From: CAZGOM01 sp964542875
GTDB taxonomy: Bacteria; Planctomycetota; Phycisphaerae; Phycisphaerales; Phycisphaeraceae
Assembly (NCBI GenBank): GCA_964542875.1
Contig: CAZIWA010000130.1
Location: forward strand, 1 to 15,229
DNA: 15,229 bases
Reading direction: 5' to 3'
This document shows positions 7,266-13,887 of this stretch, piece after piece. Each line of letters starts with the position of its first letter. The first letter of the stretch is position 1. Both the position numbers and the translations under genes were made by a program. Below the pieces are notes generated by a model. That model was not told the origin of the DNA, did not search any database, and saw only the letters and a list, made by a program, of their open reading frames with translations.

Positions 7266-8170
7266 GCGGGGGTGGGGGTCTGTGGGGGCAGAGGTGCGTT
7301 TTCCTTGATGCCGGTGTGGATGTCGCGTGCGAGGAGGTAGATGCCGATGATGCAGGACAGGTGGAAGAGGCCGATGAGGGCGGTGTCTGCACACGCCAGA
7401 GTAGCGCCGAATGCGTCTGCGGGGTTCATGGGGTTTGGCCCGCGTTGGTTGAAGATGTACTCGCCGGCGAGGAAGTTGATGAAGTAGCCGATGGGGAAGG
7501 TGAGCAGGCCGTACAGGCTGAGCAAGGCGAGCCAGATGATCGAAGAGCGTCTTTTGCTGACGATGGCCAGCAGGAGCGCATCGACCAGGAAGACGGCGGA
7601 GACGAAGGGGAGGAGCATCCGGTGGACCTGATAGACGTAGCCGATGGCATGGCCGTTTTGAGGGTTTGGCAGGTGGCCCAGATGGTGGGCGAGCAGGGCG
7701 AAACTGACGAGGGTGCAAAGGGCGGCGGCGAAGATGAGGAGGGATGCGAAGGGGCCGCCCAGCGAGCTGTGCCGGGCGCAGGGGCTGGGCTTGCGGAATG
7801 CGATGGCGACGTAGAGGTATGCGGGGGCGCAGATGGCCATGGTGTAGCCGATGACATGGCCGCGGGGGGCGAGAATGAGCGTCGAGCCCAGGCCATGGTA
7901 GACGGTTTGCCAGTGGAGGAACGCTTCGCCCAGCCAGGCGAGACCGAGGATCAAGAGCAGGGCTTCACAGACGATGTATCCGGCGTAGCGCTGCTTGAGC
8001 CATTGGAGGTCGATGTTGGTGAAGCCGGGATTGGCGAATTGGATGGATTGAGCGATGGGAACGCCGCATTCGGGGCAGTTGCCTTGAGGTGATAGCCCAG
8101 TGAGCGGGTAATGGCAGCCGATGCAGGTGTAGCCGCTGGTTGGGGGGGCTGGTGAGGGGGATTGGGTCAT
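7262..8170 (-). CDS. Zinc-ribbon multi-pass membrane protein D (fourth gene of the array)
   Basis: This is a 302-residue protein with zinc-ribbon cysteines at 16, 19, 32 and 35 (CIGC-x12-CPEC, core YPLTGLSPQG). About six membrane helices lie near 62-84, 106-125, 139-162, 184-205, 211-235 and 258-281. Before the first helix it has IDLQWLKQRY (53-62). Protein A has LDYDWLQQTW at the same place, and B, C and E lack it, so A and D look like a second subfamily. The tail is proline-rich (PLPPQTPTPA). The start at 8170 forms a 4-bp ATGA overlap with gene C, and its stop overlaps the start of gene E in the same way. The first five residues (MTQSP) resemble those of C (MTQPP), hinting at a recent shared origin of the 5' ends. 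Function unknown. Confidence 0.87.
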   Translation of the reverse strand: MTQSPSPAPPTSGYTCIGCHYPLTGLSPQGNCPECGVPIAQSIQFANPGFTNIDLQWLKQRYAGYIVCEALLLILGLAWLGEAFLHWQTVYHGLGSTLILAPRGHVIGYTMAICAPAYLYVAIAFRKPSPCARHSSLGGPFASLLIFAAALCTLVSFALLAHHLGHLPNPQNGHAIGYVYQVHRMLLPFVSAVFLVDALLLAIVSKRRSSIIWLALLSLYGLLTFPIGYFINFLAGEYIFNQRGPNPMNPADAFGATLACADTALIGLFHLSCIIGIYLLARDIHTGIKENAPLPPQTPTPA

Positions 8171-8946
8171 GGCGGGGCCTCCTGGTGCTTGCCTTCAAGG
8201 GAAAACACGATGGCGGAGAGAGCCATGAAAAGAGACCCGGCGAGGCTGACGAGGGAGAGCAGGGAGGCTGCGGATTGGATGGAATGGATGGATGGGGCGG
8301 GGTCCAAGGTTTTGGTGAGGATGGCGGGGATGAGGCCGACAAAAAGAGCAAGGGTGAGGGCCTGGGTGACCTTGAACAGCTTGGCGGAGACAGGATGGTG
8401 AACGGCTATGGATATGCGGACGGCGCTTTGCAACACGGAGAGCCAGACAATCAAGCGGGCCAGAAAATAGGATGCGAGGACGACCAGCGCGGTTTGCCTG
8501 GGAAAAAGGACACACGGAAAGAAGGAGATGATGGGAAGCGCCATCATGAATACCCAGCAGATGCGGGCGAGTTTTTGCTGGCGCAAGGCATCTGGAGACA
8601 CCAGCGCGGTGTAATGAAAAACCGCTACCAGCAGGAAGGGGAAAAGGAGAAGCACTTCAAAGGCGGCGGCAATGATGAGGGCGAAGATCATTGAATCCGA
8701 AAGCGTGGCAGTGACGATGAAAAGCGAGATATCACGCCCGGTGCAGATGCCGGAGAGAATGCTGAGGCGGTTGACGTGGGCGACGTCCTTGGTGAGGTGG
8801 GCGCGCAGTTTGTGCTGGTGGAGGGAATCGGCGGTGGCGCGGCCACACTCCGGGCAGACACCTCCCGGCGGGAGGCCATTAAGAGGGTAGGCGCATTGGA
8901 TGCAGCGTACGCCGGAGGCAATGGGCTCGGAGGGCGGTTGGGTCAT
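8167..8946 (-). CDS. Zinc-ribbon multi-pass membrane protein C (third gene of the array)
   Basis: This is a 259-residue protein with zinc-ribbon cysteines at 15, 18, 31 and 34 (CIQC-x12-CPEC, core YPLNGLPPGG). Six hydrophobic helices lie near 60-80, 86-112, 128-147, 151-172, 192-212 and 227-250. It is the closest relative of protein B. NRLSILSGICTGRDI (59-73) lines up with NQLRILAAACTVRDI of B, and ARLIVWLSVLQS (163-174) lines up with FRLGVWVFILQS. Both genes end with a similar hydrophobic helix containing S-L-[AT]-G-S. The start overlaps the stop of gene B (ATGA, 8943-8946) and the stop overlaps the start of gene D. No catalytic or transport signature is recognisable. Function unknown. Confidence 0.87.
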   Translation of the reverse strand: MTQPPSEPIASGVRCIQCAYPLNGLPPGGVCPECGRATADSLHQHKLRAHLTKDVAHVNRLSILSGICTGRDISLFIVTATLSDSMIFALIIAAAFEVLLLFPFLLVAVFHYTALVSPDALRQQKLARICWVFMMALPIISFFPCVLFPRQTALVVLASYFLARLIVWLSVLQSAVRISIAVHHPVSAKLFKVTQALTLALFVGLIPAILTKTLDPAPSIHSIQSAASLLSLVSLAGSLFMALSAIVFSLEGKHQEAPP

Positions 8947-9770
8947 GTCTGCGCGGGGTTTTGCGATTTCTGGTTGAGGTACTGGTGTGCTGCGATAAAG
9001 AGCGAAACGGAGCCCGTGAGGCTGATGAGGGCCATGACGGCGTGAGCGAGGCTGACGCTCCGGGGACCGGCGATGATGAGGTTGGCACCCACCACAAAGA
9101 TGCCCAGGATATAGATGCCGTACCAGAGGCAGGTGAGCTTGAGGGTGAGGCTGAGGGTGGGGAGCGCGGCGGGCTTGTGGAGCTTAGCGGCGCTGGCGGT
9201 GATGCTTTGAAGGATGAAGACCCAGACGCCCAGGCGGAAGATGAAGTAGGCGGCCTGAATGCCGGCATCGAGCCAGGGTAACTGCCGGCTGACAGGGAGG
9301 CAGGCGGCGAACACGCATAGGCCGGCGAACCACCAGCACCAGTTGCCCCACTCGCGTCGTTGGGCGGAGTGGGCGAGGGGAATGAGATGGGTGTGGGAGG
9401 TGAGGCTGTAGAGGAAAGTGATGAAGAGAATGACGTCGATGGGGTAGGCGAAGGCCAGAAGCCAGTGGAGCGGGCCATTGGCGGCGATGGAAAAGTAGGC
9501 GATGGCGAAGAGAATGTCCCGCACGGTGCATGCGGCGGCGAGAATGCGCAGTTGATTGGCGCGTTTATCGGTCAGAGCCGCTTCCTGATGGTGTTCATAG
9601 AGAGATGCGCCGACGGATAGCGCGCACTCGGGGCAAGCGCCATCCAAAGGCTGACCGTGGAGCAGGTAGCCGCATTTGGCGCAGACGAGGCTGGGGGTGA
9701 GCGTGGCGGACAATCCGGAAGATCCCCGAGGAGTGAATGGCTTCCATGGTATCCCGGTGTCCTGGGGCAT
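8943..9770 (-). CDS. Zinc-ribbon multi-pass membrane protein B (second gene of the array)
   Basis: This is a 275-residue protein. A 25-residue leader precedes the ribbon cysteines at 30, 33, 46 and 49 (CAKC-x12-CPEC, core YLLHGQPLDG). Membrane helices lie near 76-97, 101-123, 143-160, 169-190, 207-234 and 241-262. Strong local similarity to protein C (NxLxILxxxCTxRDI in the first helix; R-x3-W-x3-LQS in the fourth) shows a duplication. The start at 9770 lies 15 bp after the stop of gene A, the only junction in the array that is a gap rather than an overlap. No Shine-Dalgarno motif precedes it. The tryptophan-rich stretch WGNWCWWFAG (141-150) at a membrane boundary is specific to this copy. 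Function unknown. Confidence 0.87.
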   Translation of the reverse strand: MPQDTGIPWKPFTPRGSSGLSATLTPSLVCAKCGYLLHGQPLDGACPECALSVGASLYEHHQEAALTDKRANQLRILAAACTVRDILFAIAYFSIAANGPLHWLLAFAYPIDVILFITFLYSLTSHTHLIPLAHSAQRREWGNWCWWFAGLCVFAACLPVSRQLPWLDAGIQAAYFIFRLGVWVFILQSITASAAKLHKPAALPTLSLTLKLTCLWYGIYILGIFVVGANLIIAGPRSVSLAHAVMALISLTGSVSLFIAAHQYLNQKSQNPAQT

Positions 9771-9785
9771 GCCGAAACGGGCGGG

Positions 9786-10688
9786 TTAAGGCCGGGGCGG
9801 GGGAGTGAAGAAGTTGACCAAAGGGGCGGCTTGCATGGCACGCAGGGCGAGGGTGGAGACAGCGAGGGTGTAGAGCGTCAATGCGGCGAGCCTGGCGACC
9901 GATATGACGTTCATGAAATAGAGGGGTATGCGGGTTTGGTAGAAGTAGGGAATCAGCGTGAATAGCACGTCCTTAAAGACAGTGAGACAAAGCGGAAGTG
10001 CGATGACACCAGCCAAAATGCAAAGGCGGGTGGTGATCTCCTTACGCGGCTTAAGGCCCAGAAGCCCGATGGCCAGGTAAGCCAGCAGAATCTGCAGGCA
10101 GGCATCCAGCAGCGGGCCGATGGCCATGAAGCGGAATGCGGTGAACTGCTGATATCTGATGAGGTGGAGTTTCCAGTCAAAGACATAAAAAGAGAGGGCA
10201 AGAGCGGCGAAGCCCAGGGCCAAAAGCGCCGCAGCACGCGCGGCCCAGGCCAGGAACGGGGGCATGAGGCCCAAGTAGCGGAAGGTGGGGTCTGGCGCGG
10301 TAAGCTGCCAGACGACCATGAGCTGGACCAGCCTGGCGGCGGCGGCGATGGTGAGCGACCAGCCAAGATCCGGCGGATTGGGGCGGGAGAGGCCGATGTA
10401 GCCGACAAAGGCGGTGATCCAAAGCGTGAAGTTAAAGAAGGTTTCAAGAGAGAGGCACAGCGCCCAAACGGCCAGGAGAATCCAGGTTTGCTGGAGCCAG
10501 TCATAATCCAGTCGAAAGAGGCCGCGGGGTTTGAGGCTTTCCTGATAGGGGGTGCCGCAATGCGGGCAACGGGCAGCGGCAGAGACACCGGCCAGGGAGC
10601 CTGCACAGCCGACGCACGTGAGGGGTGAGCCGGGGCGGCCGGGTCCGGGGCCGGAAGCAGATTGAGGTTTAACGGGGAGATAGGTCAT
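9786..10688 (-). CDS. Zinc-ribbon multi-pass membrane protein A (first gene of the array)
   Basis: This is a 300-residue protein with a Pro/Gly-rich leader (1-23) and ribbon cysteines at 25, 28, 41 and 44 (CVGC-x12-CPHC). It is the most divergent ribbon: the usual tyrosine of the Y-x-L-x-G core is glycine (AGSLAGVS) and CPEC is CPHC. It has LDYDWLQQTW (60-69) before the first helix, as in D, and about six or seven membrane helices between 67 and 285. It is the first gene of the presumed operon, so the promoter should lie in 10689-10862, shared with the divergent amidotransferase. I found no clear -35/-10 pair on this strand. The start at 10688 has no Shine-Dalgarno motif; no better in-frame ATG precedes the ribbon. 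Function unknown. Confidence 0.85.
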   Translation of the reverse strand: MTYLPVKPQSASGPGPGRPGSPLTCVGCAGSLAGVSAAARCPHCGTPYQESLKPRGLFRLDYDWLQQTWILLAVWALCLSLETFFNFTLWITAFVGYIGLSRPNPPDLGWSLTIAAAARLVQLMVVWQLTAPDPTFRYLGLMPPFLAWAARAAALLALGFAALALSFYVFDWKLHLIRYQQFTAFRFMAIGPLLDACLQILLAYLAIGLLGLKPRKEITTRLCILAGVIALPLCLTVFKDVLFTLIPYFYQTRIPLYFMNVISVARLAALTLYTLAVSTLALRAMQAAPLVNFFTPPPRP

Positions 10689-10805
10689 CGCTTAAAGTGT
10701 GATTGCAGAGATGGAAGAAGGGATGTGCTAAGGAAGGGTGCCCGGGTGTGTGTGCACATGGTATTGAGTTTGAAGCGAGCGGGACAGCGGGGGGCGGCGT
10801 GGATT

Positions 10806-10814
10806 TGATACAAT
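10806..10814 (+). promoter_or_regulatory. Extended -10 promoter for the glutamine amidotransferase gene
   Basis: TG-A-TACAAT (TG at 10806-10807, TACAAT at 10809-10814) matches an extended -10 element, with five of six hexamer bases correct. No good -35 is found at the usual distance, which an extended -10 can tolerate. The predicted start near 10821 gives a leader of about 42 nt. Confidence 0.4.
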
Positions 10815-10829
10815 CCCGGCCTCAAAATC

Positions 10830-10845
10830 GGCGGGCAGGCCCGCC
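10830..10845 (+). promoter_or_regulatory. GC-rich inverted repeat in the leader of the amidotransferase gene
   Basis: GGCGGGC (10830-10836) and GCCCGCC (10839-10845) are exact reverse complements around AG. The repeat lies between the predicted transcription start and the ribosome site AAGGA (10851-10855). It may be an operator or a hairpin limiting translation. It lacks a T-tract, so it is not a terminator. Confidence 0.45.
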
Positions 10846-10862
10846 TGGATAAGGACAATCCC

Positions 10863-11639
10863 ATGAGCATCGTTGTCTTCCAGCATCATCCTGAAGAAGG
10901 TCCCGGACGTTTGGGCGAGACATTGGCCAATCAAGGGCATCATTTGCGCTATGTGCGGCTGGACCTTGGGCAGAGCGTGCCTGTGGACCTGGACAATGTG
11001 GACGGCGTGATCTCCATGGGCGGGCCGCAGAATGTGGATGAGGGGGAGAAGTATTCGTGGATTGCGCAGGAAATTGCGTATCTGAAGGCAGCGCACGACG
11101 CGGGGCTTCCCGTGGTGGGCGTTTGCCTGGGTGCGCAGATGATCGCGGTGGCGCACGGCGGGAAGGTTGGCCCGATGATGACGCCGGTGCCGGCTGTGAA
11201 GCCTGGAGAAACGCCGCCTGCGGATGCGCCGGCGCCCAAGCCCAACCCGGAAGTGGGTTGGCACAATGTGAAAATCGTGTTCCCGGGAACGATGGAGATC
11301 ATCTACCAGGGCATTCCCTGGGACACGATGCAGTTCCATCATCACGGGCAGGAAGTGACGGCGTTGCCGCCTGGGGTGATGAGCTTCTGCGGGAGCAAGC
11401 AGTGCCGGACCCAGGCATTTAAGATCGGCTACAAGTCATATGGCTTCCAGTACCACTTTGAGTGGAACCAGGCGCAACTGACCCGCTGGGCCAAGGATGC
11501 GTTTGTGGTGCAGGCGGGCGGGAACCCCGAGGCGATCGTCGCGGATATTCCCAAGTATTACGACGACTACCGGCGCGTGGGTGATCGGCTTTGCGAGAAT
11601 ATCGCGACACTGCTGATGCCGGTTGATAAGAGGAAGTAA
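10863..11639 (+). CDS. Class I glutamine amidotransferase (GMP synthase-like)
   Basis: This is a 258-residue stand-alone amidotransferase domain. The nucleophile elbow is GVCLGAQMIA with Cys88, the oxyanion strand is ISMGGPQNVDE (50-60), and the catalytic His198 and Glu200 lie in YGFQYHFEW. With all three triad residues present it is probably able to hydrolyse glutamine, or to act as a peptidase-like relative. The partner synthetase or true substrate is unknown, and it is not the GMP synthase GuaA, which is much longer. An unusual Pro/Ala-rich segment (107-129, VPAVKPGETPPADAPAPKP) interrupts the region between the nucleophile and the EVGWH motif. The start is supported by AAGGA 7 bp upstream. 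It is divergent from the zinc-ribbon operon and ends before a strong terminator, so it is a single-gene unit. Confidence 0.92.
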   Translation: MSIVVFQHHPEEGPGRLGETLANQGHHLRYVRLDLGQSVPVDLDNVDGVISMGGPQNVDEGEKYSWIAQEIAYLKAAHDAGLPVVGVCLGAQMIAVAHGGKVGPMMTPVPAVKPGETPPADAPAPKPNPEVGWHNVKIVFPGTMEIIYQGIPWDTMQFHHHGQEVTALPPGVMSFCGSKQCRTQAFKIGYKSYGFQYHFEWNQAQLTRWAKDAFVVQAGGNPEAIVADIPKYYDDYRRVGDRLCENIATLLMPVDKRK

Positions 11640-11690
11640 AAGAGACGTCCCGGGTCAAGAGTTCAGAGTTTGGTCAGAATAAGAAATGGA

Positions 11691-11723
11691 AGCGGGACGC
11701 CTTTTGGGCGTCCCGCTTTTTTT
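11691..11723 (+). terminator. Rho-independent terminator after the amidotransferase gene
   Basis: A perfect 11-bp stem (AGCGGGACGCC at 11691-11701 with GGCGTCCCGCT at 11707-11717) has a 5-nt loop and runs into seven T (11717-11723). It lies 51 bp after the stop codon. On the opposite strand the stem is followed by TCCATTTCTT, so it may also end the converging AAA+ gene, less efficiently. Confidence 0.95.
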
Positions 11724-11784
11724 GCGGCGAGGTTTTCAGAGCTGGAGAAGAGCCGGCCGTTGAGTTCCAGAGGCAATGGCAGAG

Positions 11785-13113
11785 CTATGCGGCGGGTGTT
11801 GGGGAGCGGGCGAAGCCGAAGGGTTTTTCGGAGGTGGTGGGGAAGCCCCATTTGGCGGATTCGCCGATGCCGGTGACGTGGCTGGCGGCGGCGGTGAGGT
11901 CGGTGGGGAGTCGGGTGTCGCGGCCGTCGTTCATGGCGATGATGCCCGAGAGGAGCACGATCTCCTGAAGATGGGCGTAACTTAAGTCCTGACTGGTGGA
12001 GGCAAGGGAGGCCAGAACGTCCTGAGGCATGTCAGGGAGCTTGAGCTGGAGGTAACGCAGGCGAAACACTTTGTCCGGCAGAGGGACGTGGATGGGCATG
12101 AATCGGCCCGGGCGGTTGATGAGGGATTCGGGGAGTTTATCGGGGTGGTTGGTGGTGGAGAGGATGAGGGCCGGGCCGGAGCGCGGGGAGTTAACGCCGT
12201 CAAGGAGGTTCAGGAAGTTTGAGGTGTTGATACGAGCTTCCGACCCGGTGACGAGGGAATCCAGGTCTTCAATGAGCAGGATGGAAGGGCCATCGTTGAC
12301 GATGTGCTTGTAAACCTCGGACATGTAGTCGTCGTTGAAATGACTGTCGGGGGTGAGGTGGTAGGCATTGACACCGGGGACGGCGCGGGCAATGGCCTGG
12401 CAGAGGCTGGTTTTGCCAGTGCCGGGCGGGCCATAAAAAAGGGTTTTACGGATGCGGGGAAGGCCGAGCTTTTCATGGAGAGCCTGGATGGATGGCGTGA
12501 AAAAGCCGATGGCCTGCTGGTTGATGGCTTGAACGAGAGCGTCCGCGAGGATGAGGTCCTGGAGCTGGGCGGGCTCATCAATGGGACGGGCGTAGTTTTT
12601 GTTGTACAGGCCGCTGAGTGAAATCCAGCGGCGGAATTGCCGACGCTGATCGCGGCTGATGATGCGGAGTCGGTCAAGGAAAGCGTGCAGGACGGAGTAT
12701 GAAGGAGCCGCAGCAAGCGTGAGCCAGGAGGAATGGAGCTCCGAGTCGAGACAATGAATACGGGCAATGATGATCTCTGAGTCGCGGAGATGACACAGAC
12801 CGTAAGGCTGATTGTCATAGGTGACTTCGTCAGTATTTTTTTCGATGACGCTGAAGGAAGAGACGCCGGCGTGAAAGGCCAGATCGATCCAGGCGGCCTG
12901 CGGCCAGGCTTGTGTGATAAGGCAAGCGGTTTGATCGTCAAAGACGTCACGATAGAGCGCAAAGGGGAGGTAGTGGCCGAGGTTTGCGCTTGTAAGGTAG
13001 GACTGGAGGCCGGCGATGAGGGTTTGATAAGGCGCGTAGACATGCGCGGGCTGCGACGGGAGGGTCGCGAGCGCGGCGGCGGAGAACGTGGTGGGCGCGG
13101 TGAGAGGTTTCAT
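11785..13113 (-). CDS. AAA+ ATPase with an unrecognised N-terminal domain
   Basis: This is a 442-residue protein. The C-terminal half is an AAA+ module: Walker A GPPGTGKT (228-235), Walker B ILLIEDLD (278-285), a sensor-1-like STTNHPDKLP and arginine-finger region INRPGRF (332-338) before a short C-terminal helical lid. The motif set resembles the FtsH/BCS1/proteasomal type, whose members remodel or unfold proteins using ATP. The first 215 residues or so form a mixed alpha/beta domain that I cannot assign (LGHYLPFALYRDVFDDQ, AWIDLAFHAGVSSFSVIE, YGLCHLRDSEIIIARIH). There is no membrane segment or protease domain, so it may be a chaperone-like adaptor. I chose the ATG at 13113. The frame stays open to 13239, but that extension runs toward the repeat at 13216-13262 and looks non-coding. 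No ribosome site is visible. It is probably a single-gene unit. Confidence 0.9.
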   Translation of the reverse strand: MKPLTAPTTFSAAALATLPSQPAHVYAPYQTLIAGLQSYLTSANLGHYLPFALYRDVFDDQTACLITQAWPQAAWIDLAFHAGVSSFSVIEKNTDEVTYDNQPYGLCHLRDSEIIIARIHCLDSELHSSWLTLAAAPSYSVLHAFLDRLRIISRDQRRQFRRWISLSGLYNKNYARPIDEPAQLQDLILADALVQAINQQAIGFFTPSIQALHEKLGLPRIRKTLFYGPPGTGKTSLCQAIARAVPGVNAYHLTPDSHFNDDYMSEVYKHIVNDGPSILLIEDLDSLVTGSEARINTSNFLNLLDGVNSPRSGPALILSTTNHPDKLPESLINRPGRFMPIHVPLPDKVFRLRYLQLKLPDMPQDVLASLASTSQDLSYAHLQEIVLLSGIIAMNDGRDTRLPTDLTAAASHVTGIGESAKWGFPTTSEKPFGFARSPTPAA

Positions 13114-13215
13114 GGTTTTTTGTTTTGGTGAATGAGTTTGGAAGCGATGGAATGGCAGAACTGGATGACTCGCTGTGGAGCGGCACTTAGTGAAAGCCTT
13201 TTTCATCCGATGACG

Positions 13216-13262
13216 GCCCTCACCCCAACCCTCTCCCAAAAGGAGAGGGGGCCGGAAAGAGC
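13216..13262. repeat. Dispersed palindromic repeat, full form (copy B)
   Basis: The element reads CCCTCACCCCAAC, then an 8-bp hairpin (CCCTCTCC 13229-13236 with GGAGAGGG 13242-13249, loop CAAAA), then GGCCGGAAAGAGC. Its last 20 bp are identical to 6414-6433. The CCCTCACCCCAACCCTCTCC form is of a type I know as a frequent intergenic repeat in many bacterial genomes. Confidence 0.7.
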
Positions 13263-13302
13263 CTTTTAACTGGGCTTATGCCAGTGGATCGCTCAATGGG
13301 AC

Positions 13303-13324
13303 GCTGGCGGACAAGCCGACCAGC
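13303..13324. repeat. Imperfect hairpin of a dispersed-repeat type
   Basis: GCTGGCGG (13303-13310) pairs with CCG-A-CCAGC (13316-13324, one bulged A) around an ACAAG loop. The CTGGCGGACAAGCCG core recalls abundant intergenic repeats of planctomycete genomes; that is memory and unverified. Smaller hairpins flank it at 13269-13285 (ACTGG/CCAGT) and 13335-13351 (ACTCAA/TTGAGT). Confidence 0.45.
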
Positions 13325-13536
13325 GGCACGGCAGACTCAAGGAAATTGAGTTATGCGTACGTGGGTTGGAATGTGACGGAGCGCGTCCAGCGGATGAGCC
13401 GGATTGAGATTGGCGATGGATTGTTTGGTGACCTGCGGCGATGCCCGTCAAGGATGCCGTCAAGAGTCTGCGGAGTCTTTAAGGAATTCGGCGTGCCGGT
13501 TGGTTCCGGTGCCGCTGCGGTTGCGTTTCGAGTCGT

Positions 13537-13887
13537 TTATGTGGTTTGCGAGGGAGGGAGTATATCGGAGGATTTTTGGATTTCAAGAGTATTTTCGAGA
13601 GGATTGGATGGATTTTTCACATGCAGGAAGAGTGCGTGGTAAAGGAATGCAGCGATGAGATAGATGGGGGCGATGAACCAGGCGAGGAAATAAAAGCCTG
13701 CGTAGGCGAGGGGCATTGCGGCATCGTCGGAGCCGGGTGTGGGAGTGCCGGAGAACCAGGCGGTGTGTGCCCGCCAACCCAGGGCGTGGAGAGTGAGGAA
13801 GGTGATGATGATGAGGATGCCGATGATGGCCAGGCGCAGCGGGGTGCGGTTTGGCCGGGGGCGGGGAAAGAAGGGGGGCGTGTTCAT
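13537..13887 (-). CDS. Small two-helix membrane protein
   Basis: This is a 116-residue protein with a Pro/Arg-rich cytoplasmic-looking start (NTPPFFPRPRPNRTPLR). One membrane helix lies at about 18-36 (LAIIGILIIITFLTLHALGW). A short loop (SGTPTPGSDDAA) leads to a second hydrophobic segment of about 64-90 (FYFLAWFIAPIYLIAAFLYH), with a polar tail after it. I recognise no family. The start at 13887 overlaps the stop of the upstream 393-residue gene as ATGA (13884-13887), which argues for coupled translation. An ATG 21 bp further upstream (13908) is possible but would overlap more. It probably works with the upstream gene product at the membrane; that is inference from the coupling only. Confidence 0.75.
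   Translation of the reverse strand: MNTPPFFPRPRPNRTPLRLAIIGILIIITFLTLHALGWRAHTAWFSGTPTPGSDDAAMPLAYAGFYFLAWFIAPIYLIAAFLYHALFLHVKNPSNPLENTLEIQKSSDILPPSQTT

Larger units (their letters stand above)
13114..13536. other. Gene-free, hairpin-rich spacer upstream of the AAA+ gene
   Basis: About 420 bp without a gene I can support. Bases 13229-13351 contain four consecutive inverted repeats: 13229-13249, 13269-13285, 13303-13324 and 13335-13351. A plus-strand frame is open over 13263-13642, but its residues look like a read-through of those hairpins and it runs into the antisense of the gene at 13537. A short direct repeat CCGTCAAG occurs twice near 13447-13470. Any promoter of the AAA+ gene should lie in the AT-rich part next to 13113. 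Confidence 0.6.

Noticed and set aside
7316..8092. 258-residue plus-strand frame
   Set aside because: Antisense of zinc-ribbon protein D; very acidic (E/D/G-rich), no ribosome site, no domain. The minus frame has the conserved ribbon and membrane helices.
10750..10757. TGTGCACA palindrome in the amidotransferase/zinc-ribbon divergent region
   Set aside because: An 8-bp palindrome within a GT-rich run is easily produced by chance; no second copy was noticed.
13346..13642. 98-residue plus-strand frame in the hairpin-rich spacer
   Set aside because: No start signal or recognisable domain; it begins inside a hairpin and continues into the antisense of a better-supported gene.
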